Virus record (IMG/VR): IMGVR_UViG_3300033153_007483 | Span: 1-40,886 of that record | DNA: 40,886 nucleotides | Reading direction: 5' to 3' (one strand) | Source: a virus | Part shown: piece after piece, positions 6,824 through 14,266 of the stretch | Numbering within the stretch: the first letter of the stretch is position 1 | Layout: each line of letters begins with the position of its first letter | Program-made: the position numbers and the translations under genes | The notes under the pieces: model-generated | What the model was told of the DNA's origin: nothing | Database searches by the model: none | What the model saw: the letters and a program-made list of their open reading frames with translations, nothing else

Positions 6824-7245
6824 AAAAATACGAGATACTTTCTATGAGCGATTTTAACGAGTTTATAAGCAAAATTCATAAGTACGCTACTCAACAAGAA
6901 GGTAACGGAAAAGGATTCCCGAAGCTTAATTTTATCGTTAAGAAATATCGCAAAGATAAGACCCCTCAACAACATAAGTTTTTTTGGGTTGTTGTTAATC
7001 AAATGGTAGTTGCCTTTGACGAGGTTGGGTATAAATTCACTAGTGATGATGTTGCTTATTTTGTAAAAAAGCAAAATGGTTATGTTGAAGATACTATTCT
7101 TATGAATGGTGACAAGATCTCTAAGGTTAAATCAATTGCCGACGATTCAGAAGATGTTAACTCAAGGGTGATGGCTGGAATGATTGATTACATGATTAGC
7201 TTTTGCGCTATAAACTTAAATTATGAGATAAATGATCCAAGATGA
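6820..7245 (+). CDS. NinB/Orf-like recombination protein (tentative)
   Basis: 141 residues. The stretch FIVKKYRKDKTPQQHKFFWV resembles the NinB (lambda Orf) signature region, in which a basic strand and 'R-S-x-E-Q-N-x-x-x-W' pattern precede a helix. A later helical DYMISFCAINLNYEI tail also fits. Orf/NinB proteins bind single-stranded DNA and can replace RecFOR functions in phage recombination. It is followed with a 4-base overlap by an HNH gene, a pairing common in nin-like regions. Moderate confidence. Confidence 0.5.
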   Translation: MKKYEILSMSDFNEFISKIHKYATQQEGNGKGFPKLNFIVKKYRKDKTPQQHKFFWVVVNQMVVAFDEVGYKFTSDDVAYFVKKQNGYVEDTILMNGDKISKVKSIADDSEDVNSRVMAGMIDYMISFCAINLNYEINDPR

Positions 7246-7517
7246 AAAATAAAAGAATTGTAGACAAAAAGTTATTAGAAAATTTCAGAACTTACCCCTG
7301 CATAGTTTGCGGAGTAATGAGCATGGTATGCGCCCATCATTTAAAAACTAAAGGAAGTGGTGGAAATGATGTTACCGAAAACTTAATACCTTTATGCTTA
7401 ATTCATCATCAAGAAGTACACAATAACGGATTAAAAAGATTTGCAGAAAAATATAAACTTTATAACTACTTAAAAGTGAAAGGATGGGAGTTATCGGACA
7501 AGTGGAGAAGATTTTAA
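7242..7517 (+). CDS. HNH nuclease-like recombination protein
   Basis: 91 residues. Two metal-binding knuckles and the HNH core are clear: YPCIVCGVMSMVCAHHLKTK, then GSGGNDVTENLIPLC, then LIHHQEVHNNG. This layout (CxxC, AHH, D-x-x-x-N-x-x-P-L-C-x-x-H-H-x-x-x-H) is that of small phage HNH nucleases placed near ninB-like genes, proposed to process recombination or replication intermediates. It overlaps the NinB-like gene by 4 bases. High confidence on fold, moderate on role. Confidence 0.75.
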   Translation: MKNKRIVDKKLLENFRTYPCIVCGVMSMVCAHHLKTKGSGGNDVTENLIPLCLIHHQEVHNNGLKRFAEKYKLYNYLKVKGWELSDKWRRF

Positions 7518-7544
7518 AATAATTTAAAAAAGGGAAGGTTAGAG

Positions 7545-7907
7545 ATGAGTTGGGGAGAAAGAAGTTGTAAGAAGCCATGTAGGGCTACTGAAAACTGCAC
7601 AATGAATAGATGTAATGTTGATTGCAGTGGTTACTTATGGGACGGAGAAACAGACCCAGACAGTAAGCCGAAAATAAACAAGAATAAATGCAATAAACCA
7701 ATAATAAAGAAAAGTTTTACTGAGATGTATATTAACCCTCTTCTAAAATCACAGCTCAGAAATAAGCTATGTGTTTGTGGAAGCGGAAAGAAAGTTAAAA
7801 AGTGTTGTGGTAAAGACAGGATAATAACCTTTGCCAAGCATGAGGAAATAAAAGTTAATTACTACGAAAAGAAGAAGTCTTCAGAGAAATACAAGGGATT
7901 AAAATAA
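7545..7907 (+). CDS. SEC-C motif protein
   Basis: 120 residues, very Cys-rich. The segment LCVCGSGKKVKKCCGKD (about 75-91) is a classical SEC-C zinc motif (CxCGSGKKxKxCCG), as in the tail of SecA and many small proteins. The N-terminus has six Cys in CKKPCRATENCTMNRCNVDC, perhaps a second metal site. Role in phage unknown; possibly protein-protein or nucleic-acid binding. Confidence 0.65.
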   Translation: MSWGERSCKKPCRATENCTMNRCNVDCSGYLWDGETDPDSKPKINKNKCNKPIIKKSFTEMYINPLLKSQLRNKLCVCGSGKKVKKCCGKDRIITFAKHEEIKVNYYEKKKSSEKYKGLK

Positions 7908-8107
7908 TGGGAACGATAAGAGAAGTGTATAAAGATCAAAGTGGTGAAATATTACTGAAAAATGGTGGTATTCAGATTACAGATGGTGCTAAAACTTGGT
8001 GGTGTACTTGGGAAAAATTTATGGACACCTATAGGAAAGAAAAAGAATTAAAGAAGAGGTTTAGAGATGTTGTTTCTTACTATGATTTTCATAAAGATGA
8101 TTTTTAG
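7907..8107 (+). CDS. Small hypothetical protein
   Basis: 66 residues; the ATG overlaps the previous stop (TAATG), with AAGGGA upstream. Aromatic TWWCTWEKF centre and a charged helical tail. No family recognised. Confidence 0.5.
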   Translation: MGTIREVYKDQSGEILLKNGGIQITDGAKTWWCTWEKFMDTYRKEKELKKRFRDVVSYYDFHKDDF

Positions 8108-8143
8108 TAATAGTATAAAATTAATAATGTTTTAAAATTTAAA

Positions 8144-8161
8144 TAAAGCAAGGAGGCTTTA
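8144..8161 (+). promoter_or_regulatory. Perfect 6-bp hairpin presenting AAGGAG in a hexaloop
   Basis: TAAAGC (8144-8149) pairs fully with GCTTTA (8156-8161); the 6-nt loop is exactly the SD, AAGGAG, and the ATG follows immediately at 8162. A GGA in a hexaloop over the SD is the known geometry of CsrA targets, and this phage encodes a CsrA-like protein at 9903. Best formed of the set. Confidence 0.6.
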
Positions 8162-8569
8162 ATGAGACATGAAACTATATCGAAAGTTTTAAATAACAAG
8201 AGTATCAGTGAGAGTCACAAGGAAATATATTCTATAATAGCCCACTATGGCCCCATAAATGGCCTAACAGTTAAGAAGGTATGCAATAGGCTTCATGATG
8301 GGTCAGAAACAGTTAGAAACAGGATTACGGAGCTTAAAAAAATGGGACTAGTAAAGACTTCTGGGAAATCTGCCTGCAAAATTACTAAAAGACTCGTTTT
8401 CCTCTTTGAAATTACCGAGAGAAGTAACCCAATCTTGATAGATAAAAGATCTCAATTTTCAATAATTAAGCAAGAAAACGGAATTTTAAAGAGAGCAATT
8501 AGGGAAGTTGTAAGAAATAACAAGATAACAAATTACTTTAATGAGCTAATTAGTAGTATAAATTTATGA
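8162..8569 (+). CDS. Winged-helix DNA-binding protein, possible late regulator
   Basis: 135 residues. Residues about 18-70 fit a winged helix: HKEIYSIIAHYG, GLTVKKVCNRLHDG, SETVRNRITELKKMGLVKTS, then a basic wing. The C-terminal half is helical. Last regulatory-looking gene before the late promoter region at 9001-9135, so it could control the early/late switch. Its SD sits in the loop of a perfect hairpin (8144-8161), suggesting translational control. Confidence 0.65.
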   Translation: MRHETISKVLNNKSISESHKEIYSIIAHYGPINGLTVKKVCNRLHDGSETVRNRITELKKMGLVKTSGKSACKITKRLVFLFEITERSNPILIDKRSQFSIIKQENGILKRAIREVVRNNKITNYFNELISSINL

Positions 8570-9000
8570 AATTTTCGGTTTTAGCAGAGTTTATTTTCAT
8601 CAAGGAGCAAGATTTGAAAAAGCAATGTATTGTAAAAGTAAGAAGATTAAGACATACGCCAGATATGTACCATGTGAAATTCATCGAAAAGAGTAACCAT
8701 GAGACATTTTACCAGTTAGAAATCACTCAAAAATTAATGCTTGAAAGGATTCCTGAAGTTATCAAAGAGCATAATTTATCTTTCACTCTCAAGGATATTT
8801 CTAAGAAAAGTAGTCTGACTTGTGGAGACTGTAGCCTAAAAATAGCTGATGCATCCGTTGAGTTTTACTGTAAATTCAGCGGTTTAAGAATCAGGGGAGA
8901 GAAAAAATGCGATCAAATATCAGACAGGAAAGACCCAGGATACAGCAAAGAAATAATCTATTCTGATGAGTATTGGAAAAAAGTTATCAGTCAGTTGTAA
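8566..9000 (+). CDS. Hypothetical protein with a four-Cys segment
   Basis: 144 residues, overlapping the winged-helix gene by 4 bases (ATGA). The N-terminal half looks alpha/beta. LTCGDCSLKIADASVEFYC plus a later EKKCDQ gives CxxC...C...C, a possible zinc or iron site. No family recognised; coupling suggests a shared process with the preceding regulator. Confidence 0.5.
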   Translation: MKFSVLAEFIFIKEQDLKKQCIVKVRRLRHTPDMYHVKFIEKSNHETFYQLEITQKLMLERIPEVIKEHNLSFTLKDISKKSSLTCGDCSLKIADASVEFYCKFSGLRIRGEKKCDQISDRKDPGYSKEIIYSDEYWKKVISQL

Positions 9001-9010
9001 CTACTTGAAA

Positions 9011-9112
9011 TTATATATAATCGTATATTCCCAACCTTTGGTTATTTAATGAAATCAAACACTTACAATGATAAGTTGAGGAAAAAGCGAGAATTTGGTA
9101 AAATTATATATA
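9011..9112. promoter_or_regulatory. Direct repeats TTATATATA flanking the late promoter region
   Basis: TTATATATA occurs at 9011-9019 (followed by ATCGTATA) and at 9104-9112 (followed by GATTAGTATA), 93 bp apart on either side of the predicted late promoter. They could be operator half-sites for the winged-helix or RHH-like neighbours, but the motif is pure A/T and may be chance. Confidence 0.3.
9076..9104 (+). promoter_or_regulatory. Candidate late promoter
   Basis: TTGAGG (9076-9081), 17-bp spacer, TAAAAT (9099-9104), in the 135-bp gap before the terminase block. It is the largest gap in the rightward gene array and the logical start of late transcription. Confidence 0.45.
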
Positions 9113-9135
9113 GATTAGTATACGAGGTTTAGACT

Positions 9136-9339
9136 ATGGAAAAAGTACAGAGAGAAAAAGATGATATTCCGAAAGCAACAATGGTTTCTTTAACTCCAAA
9201 TGATTGTAAGAAATTAAGAGCTATCTCTCCAAAAGATCAAGTTACGGATGGAATAAGAATAGCCATGAAAGAAAGCGAGCAATACCGAAGAGAGCTAATT
9301 GCTATATCCGAGGCTAGGAAATCACAAAATGAATATTGA
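9136..9339 (+). CDS. Small RHH-like protein before the terminase genes
   Basis: 67 residues, SD GAGG. The stretch ATMVSLTPNDCKKLRAI followed by a helix GIRIAMKES resembles a ribbon-helix-helix (CopG/Arc) unit: one strand then two helices. First gene of the late block, overlapping the small terminase gene by 11 bases. It may regulate the late promoter just upstream or assist packaging. Moderate confidence on fold. Confidence 0.55.
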   Translation: MEKVQREKDDIPKATMVSLTPNDCKKLRAISPKDQVTDGIRIAMKESEQYRRELIAISEARKSQNEY

Positions 9340-9925
9340 TGATATTATCACTCCTTCAACTTTTTCGGGGCTTACCAAAAAGCAGCTGAAAATTCTCGAT
9401 CTTTGGTACGACAACAATTGTGAAGGTATGCAATTCGTCGCCTCAGAATTAGAAATAAAAAAGACCAATGTTCAAAAATCAGTCAATTCAGAAATAGGTA
9501 AAAAGTATCTAAAATGGAGAGCTACTCAAGACGGATCTGGAAAGATAAACAAAGATGCAATAATGCAAGAGCTTAAAAATATTGCCTTTGCTAATTATGA
9601 TGATTGTTACGAGGTTGTTAAGGAGGAAGATGATAAGGGAGAAATTCACGAGTTATACCTTCCTAAGAATTTCGCTAAAATGTCAAAGAGAGAGAGAAGG
9701 AAAGTTAAAAGTGCTATAGGGCTAGAGAATGGAAGAAATGGAACAAAATTCACAATGAATATGAAGGCGAAGATGGAAGCCCTAGAAAAACTTTCTCAAC
9801 TAGCCGACGCATTGAACCCAGAAGAAACAAACCGCACCGAAAGAAGCGGAAAAACTATATTAAGTAGAATTAAAAAACTATCAAAACTAAAAGGAGTTAG
9901 TGATGCTGAGCCTACGGAGAAGTAA
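9329..9925 (+). CDS. terS: Terminase small subunit
   Basis: 198 residues from ATG 9329 (AGGAAA upstream). The N-terminus is helix-turn-helix-like (LTKKQLKILDLWYDN, FVASELEIKKTNVQKSV). The centre, INKDAIMQELKNIAFANYDDCYEVV, is the typical TerS segment (x-L-x-x-I-A-F-x-D-Y/N-x-D). The C-terminus (SGKTILSRIKKLSK) is basic. TerS recognises the packaging site and loads TerL. It directly precedes the csrA-like gene and terL. High confidence. Confidence 0.82.
   Translation: MNIDDIITPSTFSGLTKKQLKILDLWYDNNCEGMQFVASELEIKKTNVQKSVNSEIGKKYLKWRATQDGSGKINKDAIMQELKNIAFANYDDCYEVVKEEDDKGEIHELYLPKNFAKMSKRERRKVKSAIGLENGRNGTKFTMNMKAKMEALEKLSQLADALNPEETNRTERSGKTILSRIKKLSKLKGVSDAEPTEK
9886..9901 (+). promoter_or_regulatory. 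Hairpin with SD hexaloop before the csrA-like gene
   Basis: ACTAA (9886-9890) pairs with TTAGT (9897-9901), leaving AAGGAG as a 6-nt loop; the ATG of the csrA-like gene is at 9903. It lies inside the terS coding end. A GGA hexaloop over its own SD is what an autoregulating CsrA gene would be expected to have. Confidence 0.55.
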
Positions 9926-10151
9926 AGGGGAAGGGATTGTTATTAGTGATAAAAACGGGGAAATTGTTATGACCATATTTAAAGGTGCTCAAGACAAGCT
10001 TCATATTCACGCAAGCCAAAAACTCAGGATAGAAAGAGCTGAAAAATATATGAGTGAAAAGTTTAATAGAAATGTTGATGATTATAAAAATCTATCAATT
10101 AACGATTCTGTAAATCTAAGAAATAGTCTAGCATTAGAAATAAAAGAATAA
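9903..10151 (+). CDS. csrA-like: CsrA-like post-transcriptional regulator
   Basis: 82 residues from ATG 9903 (AAGGAG six bases upstream), overlapping terS by 23 bases. It aligns along its first 50 residues with CsrA/RsmA: MLSLRRSKGEGIVI keeps M1, L2, L4, R6, G9, E10 and I14 of CsrA, and KLHIHASQKLRIERAEKY matches the CsrA segment with Ala-Pro and the RNA-contacting Arg (R45 here, R44 in E. coli), with one extra residue. A 30-residue C-terminal extension is added. CsrA dimers bind GGA in hairpin loops over ribosome-binding sites. Its place between the two terminase genes and its hairpin-covered SD suggest control of phage (or host) translation. Strong pattern match. Confidence 0.78.
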   Translation: MLSLRRSKGEGIVISDKNGEIVMTIFKGAQDKLHIHASQKLRIERAEKYMSEKFNRNVDDYKNLSINDSVNLRNSLALEIKE

Positions 10152-10155
10152 CTCT

Positions 10156-11913
10156 ATGCGATTAGATGAATACTATAAGCAAGATGAATTAGACCTAATA
10201 GCAACTGTCGGAGATCTTACCGCAGAAGAATTTTTAGGAATATATGAAGGACTTGAAGATGAGCTTGAACTTATTACCGATAGAGGAAGCGACGACTTTA
10301 TACTTCTCGAACAAGAAAAAGAAGATTTACTTTACTACCGCTGTGCTACAGATATTGAACTATTCTCTCTTAATTATTTTGCGCACTATTGTACGAGCGA
10401 GTTTAACGACTTCCATTTGGATACTTTCATTAGCTATACTTTTGGTGAGCGTGGTATACGGAGTGCAAGCTGCGCCCCTCGTGGCTTCGCTAAATCAACT
10501 ATCGAAGCAGTCATTAAACCAGTACACGACATATGCTATCGACTTGAAAGATACATTGTGGTGGTATCTAATACCAAGCCGCAGGCAATTTCTAAGCTCA
10601 AGGATATTAAACAGGAGTTGGAAAATAATGCTGCTCTTATTAGTGTTTATGGCCCCTTTTTTCGTGGTAGAAATACAGGTACGGAAGATTTTATCACTTA
10701 TTCCAAAGATACGCCTATACGCCTTCAAGCGGTTGGATCAGGGACCGAAATTAGAGGCGCAAGGTTTATTAACTTTCGTCCGACAAAGATTATTAATGAT
10801 GATGTTGAACACTCTGAACATACGGCGAGTGAAGAGCAAAGAGAGAAAATGCAAAACTGGTTTACTGACGTTATTTCTAAAATTGGTGCTAACTATACCA
10901 ATATCAGATTCGTTGGAACAGTCTTACATCAAAAGTCATTACTTAAATTTCTTCTCAAGAATCCAAGATACGACGCAAGAGAGTATAAGGCAATTATACA
11001 ATGGTCTGACAGAAGTGATCTATGGAAGGAATGGAAAAAGCTGTATTGTGACCTTGATAATGATGGACGGCAAGACGACGCAAAAGCTTTTTATACCAAA
11101 AACAAGCTAGAGATGGATAAGGGCTGTAAAGTCCTTTGGCCTGATGAAAAACCTTATTACAAATTACAAGAGGAAATAATAGAGATTGGGTATAGATCCT
11201 TTATGAAGGAAATGCAAAACGATCCTCTTTCTAGTGACGAAAAGCCTTTCTCTCCTTCTGATTGCGTATGGTGCTCTATTGAAGATAGCGGCGTAAGGAT
11301 GAAAAAATCAGGTGCGTTTATACCATTCGAGAATATGACTAGAGTAGGGGCGATTGATCCAGCATCGGGAAGAAATAAGCCTTCAGGTAAAAAGAAGCCA
11401 GATTATACTTGTATTGTTTCGGGTTGGTGGCATGAAAAAACACAAAGACTGTTTGTAACAAAGGATTATACAAAAAGAGTTGCACCTTCCAAGTATATAA
11501 AAGCTATATTTGAACATCATCAAGAGCATAGATATGTTGATTTTGGGGTTGAATATAACCTTTATCGTGAGCTTTTAACTGATAACATCATAAGAGAGAG
11601 AAATAGAATCAATGATGAGATAAGAAAAAATTTGAAAGATGGTGAGGATTTCGAGGATAAAGAGATAAGGATTAGGTTTAGTGAGATCCTCCTTACTGAA
11701 AATAAGCACGAAAGAATCTATACTTTAGAACCTAAGTTATTTCATGGTAATATTGTCTTAGCAGATACTTTATCTCCTACGTTTTTAGATATGTTATGGG
11801 ACTTCCCATTCGCTGGGCATGACGATGGGCCAGATTGTCTTGAAATGACATGGGGCGTTGCAAAAAAGAAGTACAAAACTGGTGGTTTTGGAGCAAAAGC
11901 AAGCGCCAGATAA
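10156..11913 (+). CDS. terL: Terminase large subunit
   Basis: 585 residues. ATPase domain: Walker A-type SCAPRGFAKST at about 104-114, Walker B-type TKIINDDVE at about 210-218, then a coupling motif region VGTVLH. Nuclease domain: GAIDPASG at about 399-406 (first catalytic Asp of the RNase-H fold), with further acidic residues toward the end (AGHDDGPDCLEM). TerL drives DNA into the prohead and cuts it. The start has no clear SD (ATAACTCTATG) and lies 4 bases after the csrA-like stop, so coupling to that gene is likely. A long overlapping frame at 10244-11110 is a shadow. High confidence. Confidence 0.93.
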   Translation: MRLDEYYKQDELDLIATVGDLTAEEFLGIYEGLEDELELITDRGSDDFILLEQEKEDLLYYRCATDIELFSLNYFAHYCTSEFNDFHLDTFISYTFGERGIRSASCAPRGFAKSTIEAVIKPVHDICYRLERYIVVVSNTKPQAISKLKDIKQELENNAALISVYGPFFRGRNTGTEDFITYSKDTPIRLQAVGSGTEIRGARFINFRPTKIINDDVEHSEHTASEEQREKMQNWFTDVISKIGANYTNIRFVGTVLHQKSLLKFLLKNPRYDAREYKAIIQWSDRSDLWKEWKKLYCDLDNDGRQDDAKAFYTKNKLEMDKGCKVLWPDEKPYYKLQEEIIEIGYRSFMKEMQNDPLSSDEKPFSPSDCVWCSIEDSGVRMKKSGAFIPFENMTRVGAIDPASGRNKPSGKKKPDYTCIVSGWWHEKTQRLFVTKDYTKRVAPSKYIKAIFEHHQEHRYVDFGVEYNLYRELLTDNIIRERNRINDEIRKNLKDGEDFEDKEIRIRFSEILLTENKHERIYTLEPKLFHGNIVLADTLSPTFLDMLWDFPFAGHDDGPDCLEMTWGVAKKKYKTGGFGAKASAR

Positions 11914-11972
11914 CCAACTTTCAAAAAAGAAGTAAATAGCTTAAAATGGTAATATAATCTTATGGGGTGCTA

Positions 11973-13466
11973 ATGGGACTTATAAACAATGGTAAAATCA
12001 GCTTATCTCTCTTCAAAAAGAGATCAAGATCAAAAACAAGAGCAGATAATAACTTCGGAACTATCAGTGAGGGAATAGCCGAGCCTCAAAAATACAGAAA
12101 AGAAAACCTTAACGATATTGACAAATATTACAAATCTACTCAATACGATAATTTAATGAGTTGGGAAACTTGGGAAGGCGGAGACACAGGAACCTCTTCG
12201 AGATCTGCACAGCCTAAAGTTATCTATCCATTTTTACAGGTTCTATGCGATAGAATTTCAGCAAAATTAATTGGACAAGAAACTTTTCCAGACTTTAAAA
12301 TAGAAGATGATCCAGATTTTCAATTTTTTGGTGAACTTGTCGAAAACAAAATATTACTTAAGGCAAAAATACAGTCAGCTCTTTTAAAACTTCCTATCAT
12401 GGGGAGCTGTTTTATTCGTACAAGAATTTCTAATGGTATGCCAACGATTGAGCAATACGATTCAAAATATTGCTATCCTGAGTTTAGTGGTTCTGGTGAT
12501 CTTGAAAAAGTTGAGATTAAATATATTTATGAAGATGATAAAGAAACTGATCACAATGGTAAGCCTGTAAAGAAGTGGTACAAGCTTGAATTAGGGATGA
12601 TGAAAGATATTCTCTACAATAATCCAAAATATGAAAAAGCAAAAGAGCCAGTTTTTGAAGTTCAAACAGTAACAGACCATAATCTAGGTTTCGTACAAGG
12701 CACATGGTTTCGTACATCATTTGAAAGAAACTCTCCTGATGGCAAAACTTTTGTAAGTGATGCTCTTCTCTCTTTCATTGATGAGTTTAACTATAGTCTA
12801 ACAAAAGCCGCTGGCGCAAGCGAGTATGGAACAGACCCACAACTAATCATTAACGGCATGACAGAGGATGAAGTAGGAGAGTTAGTAAAATCAACTCACA
12901 ATGCTTGGATGATGGGAAGAGAGGGCAAAGCAAGCCATCTTGAGTCAAGCAATGGTGGAGTTCAGTCTTCAGGTGAGTTCAGGGATAGACACCTTCAAAA
13001 ACATATCTTAGATATTGCTAGAGTTGCCGTTTTAGATCCAGAGAAGATCGTGGGATCTGCTCAGTCAGCAAAAGCCATGGAAGTCTTACATGGGCCAATG
13101 ATTGATATGATTAACGAGCTTAGACCTTATGTAAAGGCAGGGCTTCAAGATCTTTATTCTAAAATATTAATGACTTTAGTTATTCTTAATCAGAGAGGTT
13201 ATACGCTAGGTTTCGTAATGCCTCCACAGTATCAGCCTGTATCTGCAAACATTAGTTTTTCATGGCCTCCAATTTTTCCAATGACTGCAATGGATAAACA
13301 GCAAACAATTTCTTATGTTATGCAGTTAACAAGTGGAAATATTGTTTCAAGGGAAACAGCATTGCGTTGGCTTAAGGTAATGATTCCAGATATGCCAATT
13401 GAGGACATCGAGAAAGAGCTTCAATTAGTTAATACCCAACAACAGTTTAATACTTGGGGATTCTAG
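11973..13466 (+). CDS. Portal protein
   Basis: 497 residues from ATG 11973 (GGGG upstream; a GTG at 11967 is possible). Typical portal order: LMSWETWEGG near the start, YPFLQVLCDRISAKL, a wing with KLPIMGSCFIRTR and IEQYDSKYCYPEF, a stem DALLSFIDEFNYSLTKA, and a C-terminal crown with MAMDKQQTIS-like helices (TAMDKQQTISYVMQLTSGN). It forms the dodecameric DNA gate at a capsid vertex. Position after terL agrees. High confidence. Confidence 0.88.
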   Translation: MGLINNGKISLSLFKKRSRSKTRADNNFGTISEGIAEPQKYRKENLNDIDKYYKSTQYDNLMSWETWEGGDTGTSSRSAQPKVIYPFLQVLCDRISAKLIGQETFPDFKIEDDPDFQFFGELVENKILLKAKIQSALLKLPIMGSCFIRTRISNGMPTIEQYDSKYCYPEFSGSGDLEKVEIKYIYEDDKETDHNGKPVKKWYKLELGMMKDILYNNPKYEKAKEPVFEVQTVTDHNLGFVQGTWFRTSFERNSPDGKTFVSDALLSFIDEFNYSLTKAAGASEYGTDPQLIINGMTEDEVGELVKSTHNAWMMGREGKASHLESSNGGVQSSGEFRDRHLQKHILDIARVAVLDPEKIVGSAQSAKAMEVLHGPMIDMINELRPYVKAGLQDLYSKILMTLVILNQRGYTLGFVMPPQYQPVSANISFSWPPIFPMTAMDKQQTISYVMQLTSGNIVSRETALRWLKVMIPDMPIEDIEKELQLVNTQQQFNTWGF

Positions 13467-13468
13467 CC

Positions 13469-13693
13469 ATGGGCAAAGTTCTAAGCTTAAATGATAATAA
13501 AAAAAACTGGTACACAGGAGTTGCTTTTTGTTGTGAGTGTAAAAAGAAATGGTTTCCAGTTTTACAAGATGGAACGGACGAAGAGAAATTAGAGTGCCCC
13601 TCTTGTTCGGTTCAGAATAGCGTTATGATTAATTCCTCTGAAATAATAGAACACTCTCAACAGTTAATAGATTCGGGATGGCTTAACGACTAA
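13469..13693 (+). CDS. Small zinc-ribbon protein
   Basis: 74 residues from ATG 13469 (GGGGA upstream), 2 bases after the portal stop. Two knuckles, AFCCECKKKW and ECPSCSVQ, make a CxxC...CxxC zinc ribbon. Such small genes are often found after portal genes; the function is unknown. Confidence 0.55.
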   Translation: MGKVLSLNDNKKNWYTGVAFCCECKKKWFPVLQDGTDEEKLECPSCSVQNSVMINSSEIIEHSQQLIDSGWLND

Positions 13694-13709
13694 CAAAAGG
13701 AATATTAGT
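13689..13709 (+). promoter_or_regulatory. Hairpin around the SD and GTG start of the next gene
   Basis: ACTAA (13689-13693) can pair with TTAGT (13705-13709), the same arms as at the csrA-like gene. The 11-nt loop contains AAAAGGA; the GTG start (13708) is partly in the 3' arm. Weak alone, notable as part of the set. Confidence 0.4.
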
Positions 13710-14256
13710 GGGTTTATTTTCAAGAACAAGACATTTTTTCAAGACTAAGAAAACTTTTGAGCCACAAGAAAGGATTTCAGCGAACCTAAAAAATGGTGAT
13801 AACCTATTTTTAAATGTTGATGGTTCAGAAGATCCACAAATATTTGAATGGGTTGTTCCTCAAGGCAAAAACGCATGGATAAAAAAAGTCATGATTGCTG
13901 GCGTTAATGACGATATTTTAATGACTAATTTTATTGGTATACCAGCCTTAGCGGTTGGCGTTCAAGCTATGGTTGTTGATGAAAACGACAATATAATAAA
14001 AGATTTCACAGAAGAGCATAACGTGGTTAATACTCTTATGCTTGCTGTTTATAATGGCGCAAGCATTTCTTCTGTAATTGATAGAGTTGGTGGCTTAGAA
14101 GATGCTGTTTTATTTAGCAATGATTTCAAAGAAAATGCAGGGGAGCCGATGTTTATGCGTGAAGGTTGGAAATTTCAGTTTATAATTAATGATGATCTGA
14201 CAGATATTGACGTTCTAGGAGCAATGATAAAAGGGATATTAGTAGATAAATTTTAA
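13708..14256 (+). CDS. Structural-type protein, paralogue A
   Basis: 182 residues from GTG 13708. Same length as its neighbour and clearly related: MGLFSRTRHFFKTKKTF at the start, VVPQGKNAWIKKV in the middle, and a C-terminal block AGEPMFMREGWKF ... DIDVLGAMIKGILVDKF. Beta-rich throughout. The place between portal and head genes suggests a head decoration or head-associated protein. No database family is recognised. The relationship to paralogue B is seen directly. Confidence 0.6.
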   Translation: MGLFSRTRHFFKTKKTFEPQERISANLKNGDNLFLNVDGSEDPQIFEWVVPQGKNAWIKKVMIAGVNDDILMTNFIGIPALAVGVQAMVVDENDNIIKDFTEEHNVVNTLMLAVYNGASISSVIDRVGGLEDAVLFSNDFKENAGEPMFMREGWKFQFIINDDLTDIDVLGAMIKGILVDKF

Positions 14257-14266
14257 TGGGGGATAT

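Noticed and set aside
10244-11110. 288-codon open frame on the plus strand
   Set aside because: It lies wholly inside terL in another frame, has no SD and no recognisable domain; terL has clear Walker and nuclease motifs.
11936-11958. Promoter before the portal gene (TATAAT at 11953)
   Set aside because: No acceptable -35 box at 16-18 bp and no extended -10; the gap is short and within the late operon.
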